A DNA stretch of 64,000 nt, taken from positions 1,736,001-1,800,000 of the forward strand of contig NZ_CP046252.1 of assembly GCF_009720145.1 (NCBI RefSeq). The letters run 5' to 3'. The notes under the pieces were generated by a model. The model was not told the DNA's origin and did not search any database. It was given only the letters and a program-made list of their open reading frames with translations. This stretch comes from Sphingobium sp. CAP-1 (GTDB lineage Bacteria > Pseudomonadota > Alphaproteobacteria > Sphingomonadales > Sphingomonadaceae). Within the stretch, counting starts at the first letter, position 1. Each line of letters opens with the position of its first letter. Shown here one piece after another: positions 15,353-23,347 of this stretch. Position numbers and translations under genes: made by a program.

Positions 15353-16191
15353 CCCTTCAATTCCGTCGCCCGGTCGTACAGCGTCCGCCGGTCCAGCCCC
15401 AGCTTCTTGGCCACTTCGCCCGCCGCCTTGGACACGGGCAGCCGGGTCAGCGCCTCCAGCAGCGCGGCGTCGGCATCCTCCGCGCTTGCCGGCGGCGCTT
15501 CGCCGGGCGGGCCGACGGTGACGACGATTTCGCCCTTGGGCGGCGCATCGGCATAGCGGGCGGAGAGGTCGGACAGCGTGCCGGTCGCGGTTTCCTCGAA
15601 CGCCTTACTGATCTCCCGGCTGACCGCCGCATCGCGATTGCCCAGATGCGCCGCCATCGCCGACAGGCTTTCCGACAGGCGCGGCCCGCTTTCATAAAAG
15701 ACCAATGTGGCGCGCAACCCCGCCACCTCGTCCAGCGCGTCGCCTCGCGCCTTCGCCTTGTTCGGCAAAAAGCCCATGAACAGGAACCGGTCGGTCGGCA
15801 GGCCGGACAGGGTCAGCGCCGCAATCGCCGCACTCGGCCCCGGCAATGTCGTGATCCTGCGCCCCGCCGCCCGCGCATCGCGCACCAGCTTGTAGCCCGG
15901 ATCGGAGATCAGCGGCGTCCCCGCATCCGACAGCAGCGCCACCGATTCGCTCGCCATCCGCTCGATCAGGCGGATGCGGACATGATCGGCGCTATGGTCA
16001 TGATAGGGGACCATCGGCCGGTCCGACCCGGCATGGCGCAGCAGGCGCGCGCTGACCCGTGTATCTTCCACGGCGACCACATCGGCCAGCCGCAGGACTT
16101 CCGCCCCGCGCGGCGTAAGGTCTGCGAGGTTGCCGATCGGCCCCGCAACGATATAAAGCCCAGGCTCAAGCCTTGAATGCGACGTTTCCAT
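15349..16191 (-). CDS. rsmI: 16S rRNA 2'-O-ribose C1402 methyltransferase
   Basis: 280 residues from ATG 16191; a longer in-frame extension is rejected because METSHSRLEPGLYIVAGPIGNLADLTPRG is the family start. RsmI methylates the ribose of C1402 in 16S rRNA with SAM. Seen: GPIGNLADLTPRG, VEDTRVSARLLRH, LLSDAGTPLISDPGYKLV, the PGPSAAIAALTLSGLPTDRFLFMGFLP block and REISKAFEET. The C-terminal helical tail is present. Divergent from the LpoA-like gene with only 11 bases between starts, so the two promoters must overlap coding DNA. Confidence 0.96.
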   Translation of the reverse strand: METSHSRLEPGLYIVAGPIGNLADLTPRGAEVLRLADVVAVEDTRVSARLLRHAGSDRPMVPYHDHSADHVRIRLIERMASESVALLSDAGTPLISDPGYKLVRDARAAGRRITTLPGPSAAIAALTLSGLPTDRFLFMGFLPNKAKARGDALDEVAGLRATLVFYESGPRLSESLSAMAAHLGNRDAAVSREISKAFEETATGTLSDLSARYADAPPKGEIVVTVGPPGEAPPASAEDADAALLEALTRLPVSKAAGEVAKKLGLDRRTLYDRATELKG

Positions 16192-16202
16192 AAGGATGCC
16201 AG

Positions 16203-17408
16203 ATGACAGAGACGGATGCCTCCCGGCAAGCGGACTTGTTCGCTTTCGTGAAACGCGGCGCGCGCGCCACCCTGATCGCGAGCGCCCTGTTCCTTGCCGC
16301 CTGTCAGTCGATCGTGCCCAAGGGGCCGGCCCCGACCGCGCCCACCGGCCCCGCCCAGCCAACCGGCCCGGACGTGACGCAGGGCTTGCCGACCGACACG
16401 GCGCGCCATCGCGTCGCCCTGCTGGTGCCGATGAGCGGTCCCAATGCGGGCGTGGGTCAGTCGATCGCCAACGCCACCACGCTGGCGCTGCTCGACACGC
16501 GGACCGACAAGGTCCGCATTACCACCTATGACACCGCGCTGGGCGCGGCGGCGGCGGTGAACAAGGCGCTGGCGGAGGGCAACCGCCTGATCCTGGGGCC
16601 GTTGCTGGCGGAGGACGCCCGCGTCATCGGGCCGATCGCGGCGCGCGCCAATGTGCCGGTCATCAGCTTTTCCAACGACAACAGCGTCGCGGGCAGCGGC
16701 GTCTACATCATGGGCTATAACCCCAACCAGTCGATCGAACGGGTGGTCGGCTTCGCCCGCGAAAAGGGGCTGAGCCGCTTCGGCGCGCTGGTGCCGCGCG
16801 GCACCTATGGCGAGCGGGCCGGCAATGCGATGCTGCGCGCCGTCGAACAGGCCGGCGGCACCGTCGTCTCGATGCAGAGCTTCGACCGGTCGCCCGCCTC
16901 GATCAGCGCGGCGGTGAAGAAATTGCAGGCCTCGTCCAGCTATGACGCGCTGCTGATCGCGGACAGCGGTCGGGTGGCGGTGCAGGTCGCGCCGATCGTG
17001 CGGAAAAATGGCGGCGCGGCGGCCCGGCTGCTCGGCACCGAATTGTGGAACACCGACACGGCGCTGGCCGCAAGTCCGGTGCTGCGCGGGGCGTGGTTCG
17101 CCAGCGTCTCCGACACGCTGTATCGCCAGCTCGCAACCAAATATCGCGCCCGCTATGGCAGCGCGCCCTTCCGCCTATCCTCGCTCGGCTATGATTCGGT
17201 GCTGCTGACGGTGCGGATCGCGCAGGACTGGAAGCCCGGCACGCCCTTCCCCGCCGCGCGGCTGCGCGACGCGGGCGGCTTTTCCGGCATCGACGGCGCG
17301 TTCCGCTTCAACCGGCTGGGCGTGGCGGAGCGCGCGCTGGAAGTCAGCGAAGTAGGCGCAGGCGCGTTCACCGTGGTCGATCCCGCGCCAAGGGGGTTCG
17401 GAGAATAA
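16203..17408 (+). CDS. Penicillin-binding protein activator-like lipoprotein (LpoA/LppC family)
   Basis: 401 residues. After a basic start comes a lipoprotein signal with LAAC near residue 34, a Pro/Gly/Thr-rich linker (residues 40-62), then a periplasmic-binding-protein type I fold: HRVALLVPMSGPNAGVGQSIANATTLAL, ILGPLLAEDARVIGPIA, NVPVISFSNDNSVAG, ALVPRGTYGERAG. This is the C-terminal module of LpoA, which activates PBP1A in E. coli; the N-terminal TPR module of LpoA is missing, as usual outside gammaproteobacteria. Placement beside rsmI and yraN supports the call. Confidence 0.85.
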   Translation: MTETDASRQADLFAFVKRGARATLIASALFLAACQSIVPKGPAPTAPTGPAQPTGPDVTQGLPTDTARHRVALLVPMSGPNAGVGQSIANATTLALLDTRTDKVRITTYDTALGAAAAVNKALAEGNRLILGPLLAEDARVIGPIAARANVPVISFSNDNSVAGSGVYIMGYNPNQSIERVVGFAREKGLSRFGALVPRGTYGERAGNAMLRAVEQAGGTVVSMQSFDRSPASISAAVKKLQASSSYDALLIADSGRVAVQVAPIVRKNGGAAARLLGTELWNTDTALAASPVLRGAWFASVSDTLYRQLATKYRARYGSAPFRLSSLGYDSVLLTVRIAQDWKPGTPFPAARLRDAGGFSGIDGAFRFNRLGVAERALEVSEVGAGAFTVVDPAPRGFGE

Positions 17409-17417
17409 GGGGCGGGA

Positions 17418-18191
17418 TCAGACCCGCCCCGTCGGCAGGATCAGCGGCGTGTCGCTGTCCCGCTCGATGCGCGCGGTGACGCCATAGACGCGGGCCAGCG
17501 CGTCCGGCGTCAGCACGTCCATCGGCGCGCCGTCGGCGACCAGCGCGCCACCGGCCATCAGCAGCAGCCGGTCGCAATAGCGCGCCGCCATACTCAGGTC
17601 ATGCAGCACCGTGACCACCAGCGCCCCGCTGCGCGCCTCGCTGCGCAGCAGGTCCATCACATCGATCTGATGGCCGGGGTCGAGCGCGGCGAGCGGCTCG
17701 TCGGCGATCAGCGCCCGCGCCCCCACCGCCAGCGCCCGCGCCAGCAGCACCCGCGCCCGCTCGCCGCCCGACAATTCGGTCGCGATCCGGCCTTTGAGAT
17801 GCAGCACATCGGCGCGCGCCAGCGCCGCCTCGACCGCCGCCTCATCCTGCGCCGTCAGGCGCGACAGCGGCCCAAGATGCGGCAGCCGCCCCAGCGCCAC
17901 CAGCCGCTCGACGCCCAGCGGCCAGTGCAAGGTCTGACCCTGCGGCAGATAGGCGACAGCGCGCGCGATCGCCGCCCGGTCGAGCCGCGCCACATCGCGC
18001 CCGTCGATCGTCACCCGCCCGGCCTGCGCCTTGGCGAGGCCCAGCAGTGCGCGGATCAGCGTCGACTTGCCCGCCCCATTGGGACCGATAATGCCGACCA
18101 GCGCGCCCGGCGCCAGCGTCGCCGTCACGTCGCGCACCGCGACATGGCGGCCAAGCCGCACGGTCAATCCTTCCGCCGTGATCGTCACCAT
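17418..18191 (-). CDS. ABC transporter ATP-binding protein, cobalamin/iron-siderophore type (BtuD-like)
   Basis: 257 residues with Walker A (GPNGAGKSTLI near residue 37), the signature LSGGERARVLLARAL near 138, Walker B (ALIADEPLAALD) and the switch histidine (VTVLHDLSMAARYCDRLLLMAGG). This set fits the FepC/BtuD group that drives import of cobalamin, haem or ferric siderophores. Its start overlaps the permease stop by seven bases. The riboswitch-controlled TonB receptor nearby makes cobalamin or a relative the most likely substrate. Confidence 0.9.
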   Translation of the reverse strand: MVTITAEGLTVRLGRHVAVRDVTATLAPGALVGIIGPNGAGKSTLIRALLGLAKAQAGRVTIDGRDVARLDRAAIARAVAYLPQGQTLHWPLGVERLVALGRLPHLGPLSRLTAQDEAAVEAALARADVLHLKGRIATELSGGERARVLLARALAVGARALIADEPLAALDPGHQIDVMDLLRSEARSGALVVTVLHDLSMAARYCDRLLLMAGGALVADGAPMDVLTPDALARVYGVTARIERDSDTPLILPTGRV

Positions 18192-19180
18192 AGCCGCCGC
18201 GCCCGCATCAGATGGACGAGGAACACCGGCACGCCCAGCAGCGCCGTCACCACGCCCAGCTTGAGTTCATTGCTGGTCGGGATCAGCCGCACGCCAATGT
18301 CGGCCAGCGTCAGCAGCGCTGCCCCCCCAATAGCGACGGCAGCAACACCGCCGAAGGCGACCGGTCGGTCAGCGGCCGCACCAGATGCGGCACGATCAGC
18401 CCGACAAAGCCGATCGCCCCCGACACCGCCACCGCGCCCCCACACCGATCGCGACGCCCAGCATCATCCGCAGCCGGGCGGCCGACAGGTTCACGCCCAG
18501 CGCCTGCGCGCCCTCCTCCCCAGGGTCAGCGCATCGAGCGTGCGCCCGTCCGCGATCAGCAGGCCCACGCCGACCATGACGCAGGGCAGCGCAATCCAGA
18601 CATGCGCGTAACTGCGATTTTCCAGACTGCCCATCAGCCAGCTCATGATTTCCATCGCGGCGAAGGGATTGGGCGACAGGTTCAGCGCCAGGCTGATCCC
18701 CGCCCCCGCCAGCGTCGCCACGGCGATGCCGGCCAGGATCAGCGTCAGCGGGCTTTCCGCCGATCCCGATAGCGCGAACAAAACGCCGATGGCGAGCAGC
18801 GCAGCGAGGATGGCGACCGCGGGCAGCAGCAGCGGATGCAGTTGCGACAGGCCGAAATAGAGCGCGCAGACCGCGCCCAGCGCCGCCGCATTGGATGCGC
18901 CCAGCACCGATGGTTCGGCCAGCGGATTGCGCAGATAGCCCTGCAACGCCGCGCCCGACACGCCCAGCATCGCCCCGACGATCAGGCCCAGCAGCATCCG
19001 GGGCAACCGCAGGTCGATGATGATGGCACGGGCGATGGCGTCGCCACCGCCGCCCAGCACCGCCATGATGCGCGCCGGACTGAGCGCCACCGCGCCAAGC
19101 AGGATCGATCCGAACGCCGCGCAAATCACCAGCAGCATCAGGCCGGGCATGAGCAAGGGGTGATGGCGGCGCGCGGTCAT
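18185..19180 (-). pseudogene. FecCD/BtuC-type permease, interrupted by three single-base frame breaks
   Basis: Three frames together spell one FecCD permease. Frame 1 (ATG 19180) gives the N-terminal two thirds, including SPARIMAVLGGGGDAIARAI and RLPRMLLGLIVGAMLGVSGAALQGYLRNPLA. It breaks in the CCCC run at 18518-18521. Frame 2 continues EEGAQALGVNLSAARLRMMLGVAIG and breaks at the CCCCC run at 18437-18441. Frame 3 continues GAIGFVGLIVPHLVRPL and breaks at the seven-C run at 18322-18328, after which the last frame gives GVRLIPTSNELKLGVVTALLG. One added base at each run restores a full-length protein of about 330 residues. Either the gene is dead or, more likely, the assembly lost bases in C-runs, as the flanking ATPase and binding-protein genes are intact. 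Confidence 0.8.
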
Positions 19181-19218
19181 GACTTGCCTCCACCAGCCGG
19201 CTTGCTAAGCCGCTGACC

Positions 19219-20028
19219 ATGATCCGCCTCCTGACGATCGCGGCAAGCGCGCTGTTCCTGCTGACCGGCGCGGCCGCGCCGCACGCACCCCGTCGCATCG
19301 TGTCGCTGAACGTCTGCGCCGACCAATATCTGCTCGCGCTGGCCGATCCGGGGCAGATCGCCGCCTTGAGCAGCAATGCGCGCGATCCCGAACTGTCGGC
19401 GGCGGCGGGCAAGGCGCGCGGCTTCCGCACCCTGCGCCGCCCGTCGGAGGAGGTGCTGGAGATCCGGCCCGACCTGTTGATCGGCTTCCCGCTTGGGCCG
19501 GGCGCGGTGGTCGGCGCGCCACCGGGGACATGGCGCACGCTGGGCGTCGCCAGCGCGGACAACTATGCCGCGATCCTCGACCAGATAAGGCAGGTGGCGC
19601 GCGCGGTCGGCCATGTCGATCGGGGCGAAGCGCTGATCGCGAGCATGAACCGCGATCTTGCCGTCCTGCCCCGGCCCCGACGCGGCGGCGTGGCGGCCTA
19701 TTATCAGCGGCGCGGCTATATGACTGGCACCGGCACGCTGATCGATGACCTGATGCGCCGGGTGGGCCTGACCAACCTTGCCGCCAAACTGGGCAAGCCG
19801 GCGCTGGCGCAAGTGCCGCTGGAGGAGATGGTCGCCGCCCGGCCCGACTGGCTGATCGTGGAAAGCGCGACCGACCGGGTGGTCGATCAGGGGACGGAGA
19901 TGCTGCACCATGGCGCAATCACCCCGATCCCGCGCATCAGCCTGCCGCAAAGCTGGACCGTGTGCGGCGGTCCCGCTTATGTGCAGGCGGCAAGGGCCAT
20001 CACGGCGCGCCTGAACGCGCCGCGTTGA
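19219..20028 (+). CDS. Periplasmic cobalamin/iron-complex binding protein (BtuF-like)
   Basis: 269 residues with a signal peptide (LLTIAASALFLLTGAAA). The class III binding-protein (BtuF/FhuD) course is clear: RRIVSLNVCADQYLLALADPGQIAALS at the start, EEVLEIRPDLLIGF, a long central helix with IRQVARAVGHVDRGEALI, then LTNLAAKLGKPALAQVPLEEMVAARPDWLIVE. It is divergent from the permease-ATPase pair with 38 bases between starts, and converges on the receptor gene with 16 bases between. It probably delivers the substrate to that permease. Confidence 0.87.
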   Translation: MIRLLTIAASALFLLTGAAAPHAPRRIVSLNVCADQYLLALADPGQIAALSSNARDPELSAAAGKARGFRTLRRPSEEVLEIRPDLLIGFPLGPGAVVGAPPGTWRTLGVASADNYAAILDQIRQVARAVGHVDRGEALIASMNRDLAVLPRPRRGGVAAYYQRRGYMTGTGTLIDDLMRRVGLTNLAAKLGKPALAQVPLEEMVAARPDWLIVESATDRVVDQGTEMLHHGAITPIPRISLPQSWTVCGGPAYVQAARAITARLNAPR

Positions 20029-20044
20029 CCTCTGCCTGGAGCCT

Positions 20045-21883
20045 TCAGAAACGGACACGCACGCCGCCATAAGCGGCCCGCCCATAGGCATTGTAGCCAT
20101 AGGCCGTCGCGTATCCCTGATCGAACAGATTGTCGATCCGGCCATAGACCTCCAGATGATCGCCGACCGGCAGCGACGCCCGCAGCCCGACCAGCTCATA
20201 GCCGTCCAGCCGGCGCGTGTTCGCCACATCATCGAAACTGTCGCCGACCATGGTGACGGTCGCGCCGGTCGACAGGCCCAGCGGCCAGACATAATCGGCC
20301 GAGACGCTGACCGCATTGGCGGCACGGCGGGCGAGGCGATTGCCATAACTGGCCGATCCCGCCGACCGATCGCGCGCATCGACATAGCTATAGCTGCCGG
20401 TCAGGGTCAGTGCGTCGACCGGCTTCAGCGCGATCGATGCTTCCACGCCTTTGGCGCGGGTGCGGTCCAGATTGCCATAGGTGTAGGTCGTGTAATCATA
20501 ATTGATCTGGTTGCGGGTATCGCGGCGGAAAGCGGTCAGCGACAGGGTCGCGCGGCCACCGTCCAGCCGCTGGTCGAAGCCGATATCATAGCTTTTCGAC
20601 CGTTCGGGCGTCAGCGCGCTGTTGCCGCTCCATGTGTCATATAGTTGGTAGAGCGAGGGCGCCTTGAACCCTTCGCCATAGCTGAGGCGGATATTGGTCG
20701 CACCGGCATTGGGCGTGTAGTTGGCGTTCGCGCCGAAGGTGGTCGCGCCGCCGAACTGGCTGTGATCGTCATGGCGCACGCCGCCGGTGACGGCAAGACC
20801 CGCGACCGGCTTCACGATCGCCAGCGCATAGACGCTGTCGATATTGGCCTTCGCGCTGCCACTGTCGCCGAAACCGAAAAAGTCATAGTCGGGCCGCTCA
20901 TGCTCATAGCCGAACACCAGCTTCGCCTGATCGACCGGAGCATAGACGCCCTCATATTCGAACCTCAAATTGGTGCCCGAATAGCCATAGTCCGGGGCAG
21001 TGCCGCGCACGAAATAATAGTCGCGGTCGTTGCGCAGCCAGGTGACGGCAGCACGGTTGGTCAGCTTGCCGTCGAGCAGCGCCAGATTGAGGCCGGCATA
21101 ACCGACATATTGGTCGAGTTTCGACACATCGCTGCTGTCGGCCGGCGTGCCGAAGAAGCTGTCATAATCGAGATCGGCATGGATATAATAGCCGCGCAGG
21201 TCGAGGCTCAGCGCATCGGTGAAGCTGAGCTTCAATCGCGCATTGGTGGCGATATTCTCGGTCCCGTCGCGCTCGGTGCCGCCGGCGGCCGAGGAAATGC
21301 CATCGGTGCGGAAGTAAGCCGCGCCAACCCCGCCCGACGCGATGCCGCTGGTGCCGGAGACATCGGCCTTGGCGTTCAGCGTGTCGCTATAGCCATAATC
21401 GACCGACGCATTGCCGGCGAAGCCTTCGGCCGGCGTACCCGTCATGACATTGACGACACCGCCGATCGCCTGGCTGCCATGCACGACCGAGTTGGAGCCG
21501 CGCAGCACCTCGATCCGCTGGACATTGGCGGTCAGCAGCGGGCCGAAATCATAGCCGTCGCCAATGCCGCTGGGGTCGTTCACCTTCACCCCGTCGATCA
21601 GCACCAGAGTCTGCGTCGTTTCCGCGCCGCGCAGCGATACGCCAGTCACGCCGCCGGTCGATCCGTTGCGGTTGAAGCGCACGCCCGGCGTGGTCGCCAG
21701 CAGATCGACGATATCGACCGCCTGCCGCACCTTAATCGTTTCCGCGTCGATGATCGTAATCGCCTGCCCAACCTCGTCGCGCGGCTGCGCGATGCCGGTG
21801 GCGGTGACGATGATCTCGTCATCCTGCGCCAGTGCCGGCGTTGCGGCGAGCAAGGCCGCCAGCGAAATCCCCATTTTCAACAT
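20045..21883 (-). CDS. btuB: TonB-dependent vitamin B12 receptor (BtuB-like)
   Basis: 612 residues from ATG 21883, which has AAAGGGG upstream; the longer frame runs into the riboswitch and is rejected. A signal peptide (SLAALLAATPALAQ) is followed by a TonB box-like EIIVTATGIAQPRDEVGQ, the plug (TIKVRQAVDIVDLLATTPGVRFNRNG, LRGAETTQTLVLIDGVKVNDPSG, IEVLRGSNSVVHGSQAIGGVVNV) and the beta-barrel ending RAAYGGVRVRF. The cobalamin riboswitch in its leader supports corrinoid uptake across the outer membrane. Confidence 0.93.
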   Translation of the reverse strand: MLKMGISLAALLAATPALAQDDEIIVTATGIAQPRDEVGQAITIIDAETIKVRQAVDIVDLLATTPGVRFNRNGSTGGVTGVSLRGAETTQTLVLIDGVKVNDPSGIGDGYDFGPLLTANVQRIEVLRGSNSVVHGSQAIGGVVNVMTGTPAEGFAGNASVDYGYSDTLNAKADVSGTSGIASGGVGAAYFRTDGISSAAGGTERDGTENIATNARLKLSFTDALSLDLRGYYIHADLDYDSFFGTPADSSDVSKLDQYVGYAGLNLALLDGKLTNRAAVTWLRNDRDYYFVRGTAPDYGYSGTNLRFEYEGVYAPVDQAKLVFGYEHERPDYDFFGFGDSGSAKANIDSVYALAIVKPVAGLAVTGGVRHDDHSQFGGATTFGANANYTPNAGATNIRLSYGEGFKAPSLYQLYDTWSGNSALTPERSKSYDIGFDQRLDGGRATLSLTAFRRDTRNQINYDYTTYTYGNLDRTRAKGVEASIALKPVDALTLTGSYSYVDARDRSAGSASYGNRLARRAANAVSVSADYVWPLGLSTGATVTMVGDSFDDVANTRRLDGYELVGLRASLPVGDHLEVYGRIDNLFDQGYATAYGYNAYGRAAYGGVRVRF

Positions 21884-22067
21884 GATAAGCCCCTTTGGCG
21901 TCGCAATGCGACTATCGGGACCGGAGCGTCCGCGTTGATGCGGTCGGATATTGGGGGGATGACGCCATATCCCGTCCGCAACCCGATGCGGCCCCGGCCG
22001 CATGGCGTCGCTCGACGGAAAACCCACCGTGCCCCGGCCATCCCCTGGACCAAAGCAGAGCGACCAA
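21884..22067 (-). promoter_or_regulatory. Expression platform between cobalamin riboswitch and btuB
   Basis: About 180 untranslated bases. It holds a hairpin of seven bases with a CGGG loop (21986-22003) without a T-run, and a GACGCC close to the AAAGGGG ribosome binding site that could pair with an upstream GGCGTC. The absence of a T-run suggests control of translation start rather than termination; this is inference. Confidence 0.45.
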
Positions 22068-22252
22068 GCGCCGGCAGGTCTCCTGGCTCGCGGGTCGCAG
22101 CGACGATGCATCAGCCTTCCCGGAGTGGCTCCAGTGGCCGGTCTTGCGACCGCATGCATCGCGCTATCCGCTTACAGTTGCAGGGACAGCCACGGAATTG
22201 AGGGACAGACCCTCGCACCGCATTCCCGTTTTCAGCCCTTTCGGGCACCGGC
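22068..22252 (-). ncRNA. Cobalamin (adenosylcobalamin) riboswitch
   Basis: On the minus strand the conserved elements appear in order: GGTGCCCGAAAGGG at the 5' end, AAAACGGGAA, GGCTGTCCCTGCAACTGTAA, GCCACTGGAG, GGGAAGGC, and the B12 box AGCCAGGAGACCTGCC at 22074-22089. This is the full cobalamin riboswitch consensus. It precedes the BtuB-like receptor gene and should lower its expression when cobalamin is plentiful. The promoter must lie in the roughly 90 bases between this element and the fdhD stop. Confidence 0.95.
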
Positions 22253-22339
22253 GCGATCATAACGCGAGGGAAAGACCAGCCTCCCCCTCACGCGGCGCGC
22301 TGTAGGGGAAAGTCGCGCCAGAGCCAAGCGGCGGCGCGA

Positions 22340-23113
22340 TTAAAGCGCCACAGCGTTGCCGCGCAGCAACAGCGCGTCCGACCGGGCGAGCGCCACCAGG
22401 GGCAGACCCGCCGCCTCTGCCCGCTCCGCCGCCAGCCGGGTCGGCGCAGAAATGGTGACGAGCAACGGGCAATCGGCCAGCGCCGCCTTCTCCACCAGTT
22501 CATAGGAGCAGCGCGAGGAGAGCAGCGCGAAGCCGCCGTCCCAGTCCGTCCCGGCGCGTGCCATCGCGCCGATCAGCTTGTCGAAGGCGTTGTGCCGCCC
22601 GACATCTTCGCGCACCAGCCGGATCGCGCCGTCCGCGCCGACCCAGGCGGCGGCATGGGCCGCACCGGTGGCGGCATTGAGCGGCTGATGGTCGCCCAGC
22701 GCCGCCAGCGCGCGGAAGATCGCCGCCCGGTCGGCCCGCGTGCGGGTGGTGACGCGCGGCAGCGGCCGCATCGCCTGTTCCAGATTTTCGATCCCGCACA
22801 ACCCGCAGGAGGAATCCGACGCGCAATGCCGCACCCGGTCCAGCAGCGCGTCGGTGCGGTGCGGCGGTAGCGTCGCGCGGGCGATGACGCCCGCCTCGGT
22901 CCGATGCACGTCGACCTCCAGCAGCGCGTCGTCGTGCGTCACCAACCGCTCGGCCAAGGTAAAGCCTTGCACCAGATCGCCTATGTCGGCCGGCGTCGCC
23001 ATCAGCACGGCATAGCCCGCGCCATTATATTCGATGGCGATCGGCACTTCCTCGGCCAGCGGCCGGTCGACCGCCGCCGTCCCGCCACCGGGGGTCAGCC
23101 GGGAGAAGTTCAA
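22340..23113 (-). CDS. fdhD: Formate dehydrogenase accessory sulfurtransferase FdhD
   Basis: 257 residues from a TTG start whose TTGA overlaps the fdsD stop; the upstream frame only mirrors fdsD. FdhD moves sulfur from a cysteine desulfurase to the molybdenum cofactor of formate dehydrogenase. Visible: RPLAEEVPIAIEYNG, LATPADIGDLVQGFTLAERL-like region, the catalytic cysteine pair in SSCGLCGIENLEQ, LVREDVGRHNAFDKLIG, SSRCSYELVEKAA and ISAPTRLAAERAEAAGL. Last gene of the fds operon, corresponding to the accessory gene of Cupriavidus-type fds clusters. Confidence 0.95.
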   Translation of the reverse strand: MNFSRLTPGGGTAAVDRPLAEEVPIAIEYNGAGYAVLMATPADIGDLVQGFTLAERLVTHDDALLEVDVHRTEAGVIARATLPPHRTDALLDRVRHCASDSSCGLCGIENLEQAMRPLPRVTTRTRADRAAIFRALAALGDHQPLNAATGAAHAAAWVGADGAIRLVREDVGRHNAFDKLIGAMARAGTDWDGGFALLSSRCSYELVEKAALADCPLLVTISAPTRLAAERAEAAGLPLVALARSDALLLRGNAVAL

Positions 23114-23337
23114 GCGGCGATCCGGCGCGCCGCCCCGGCCGCGACCGGCGAGAGCGCATCGGGCCGCTCCGCCGCCAGTTGCAGCAGCCGCGCGCGCATG
23201 TCGCCGGTCCAATAGCGGCGGATATGGTCGGCGGTTTCCGCCTCCGCATTGCGCTGCGCCGCCAAATTGCGGGCAATCTGGTTCGCCATGTAGATCAACC
23301 GATCGCCGGTCGACATGACTTCGCTTTCGTCGCTCAT
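23110..23337 (-). CDS. fdsD: NAD-dependent formate dehydrogenase subunit delta
   Basis: 75 residues from ATG 23337, starting MSDESEVMSTGDRLIYMANQIARNLA; the upstream in-frame extension reads back into fdsA and is rejected. The family pattern is a helix with MANQIARN followed by DHIRRYWTGDMRARL, both present. FdsD is a small subunit or assembly factor of the soluble molybdenum formate dehydrogenase. It begins ten bases after the fdsA stop and couples to fdhD by a four-base overlap. Confidence 0.92.
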   Translation of the reverse strand: MSDESEVMSTGDRLIYMANQIARNLAAQRNAEAETADHIRRYWTGDMRARLLQLAAERPDALSPVAAGAARRIAA

Positions 23338-23347
23338 GCCCGCCACC

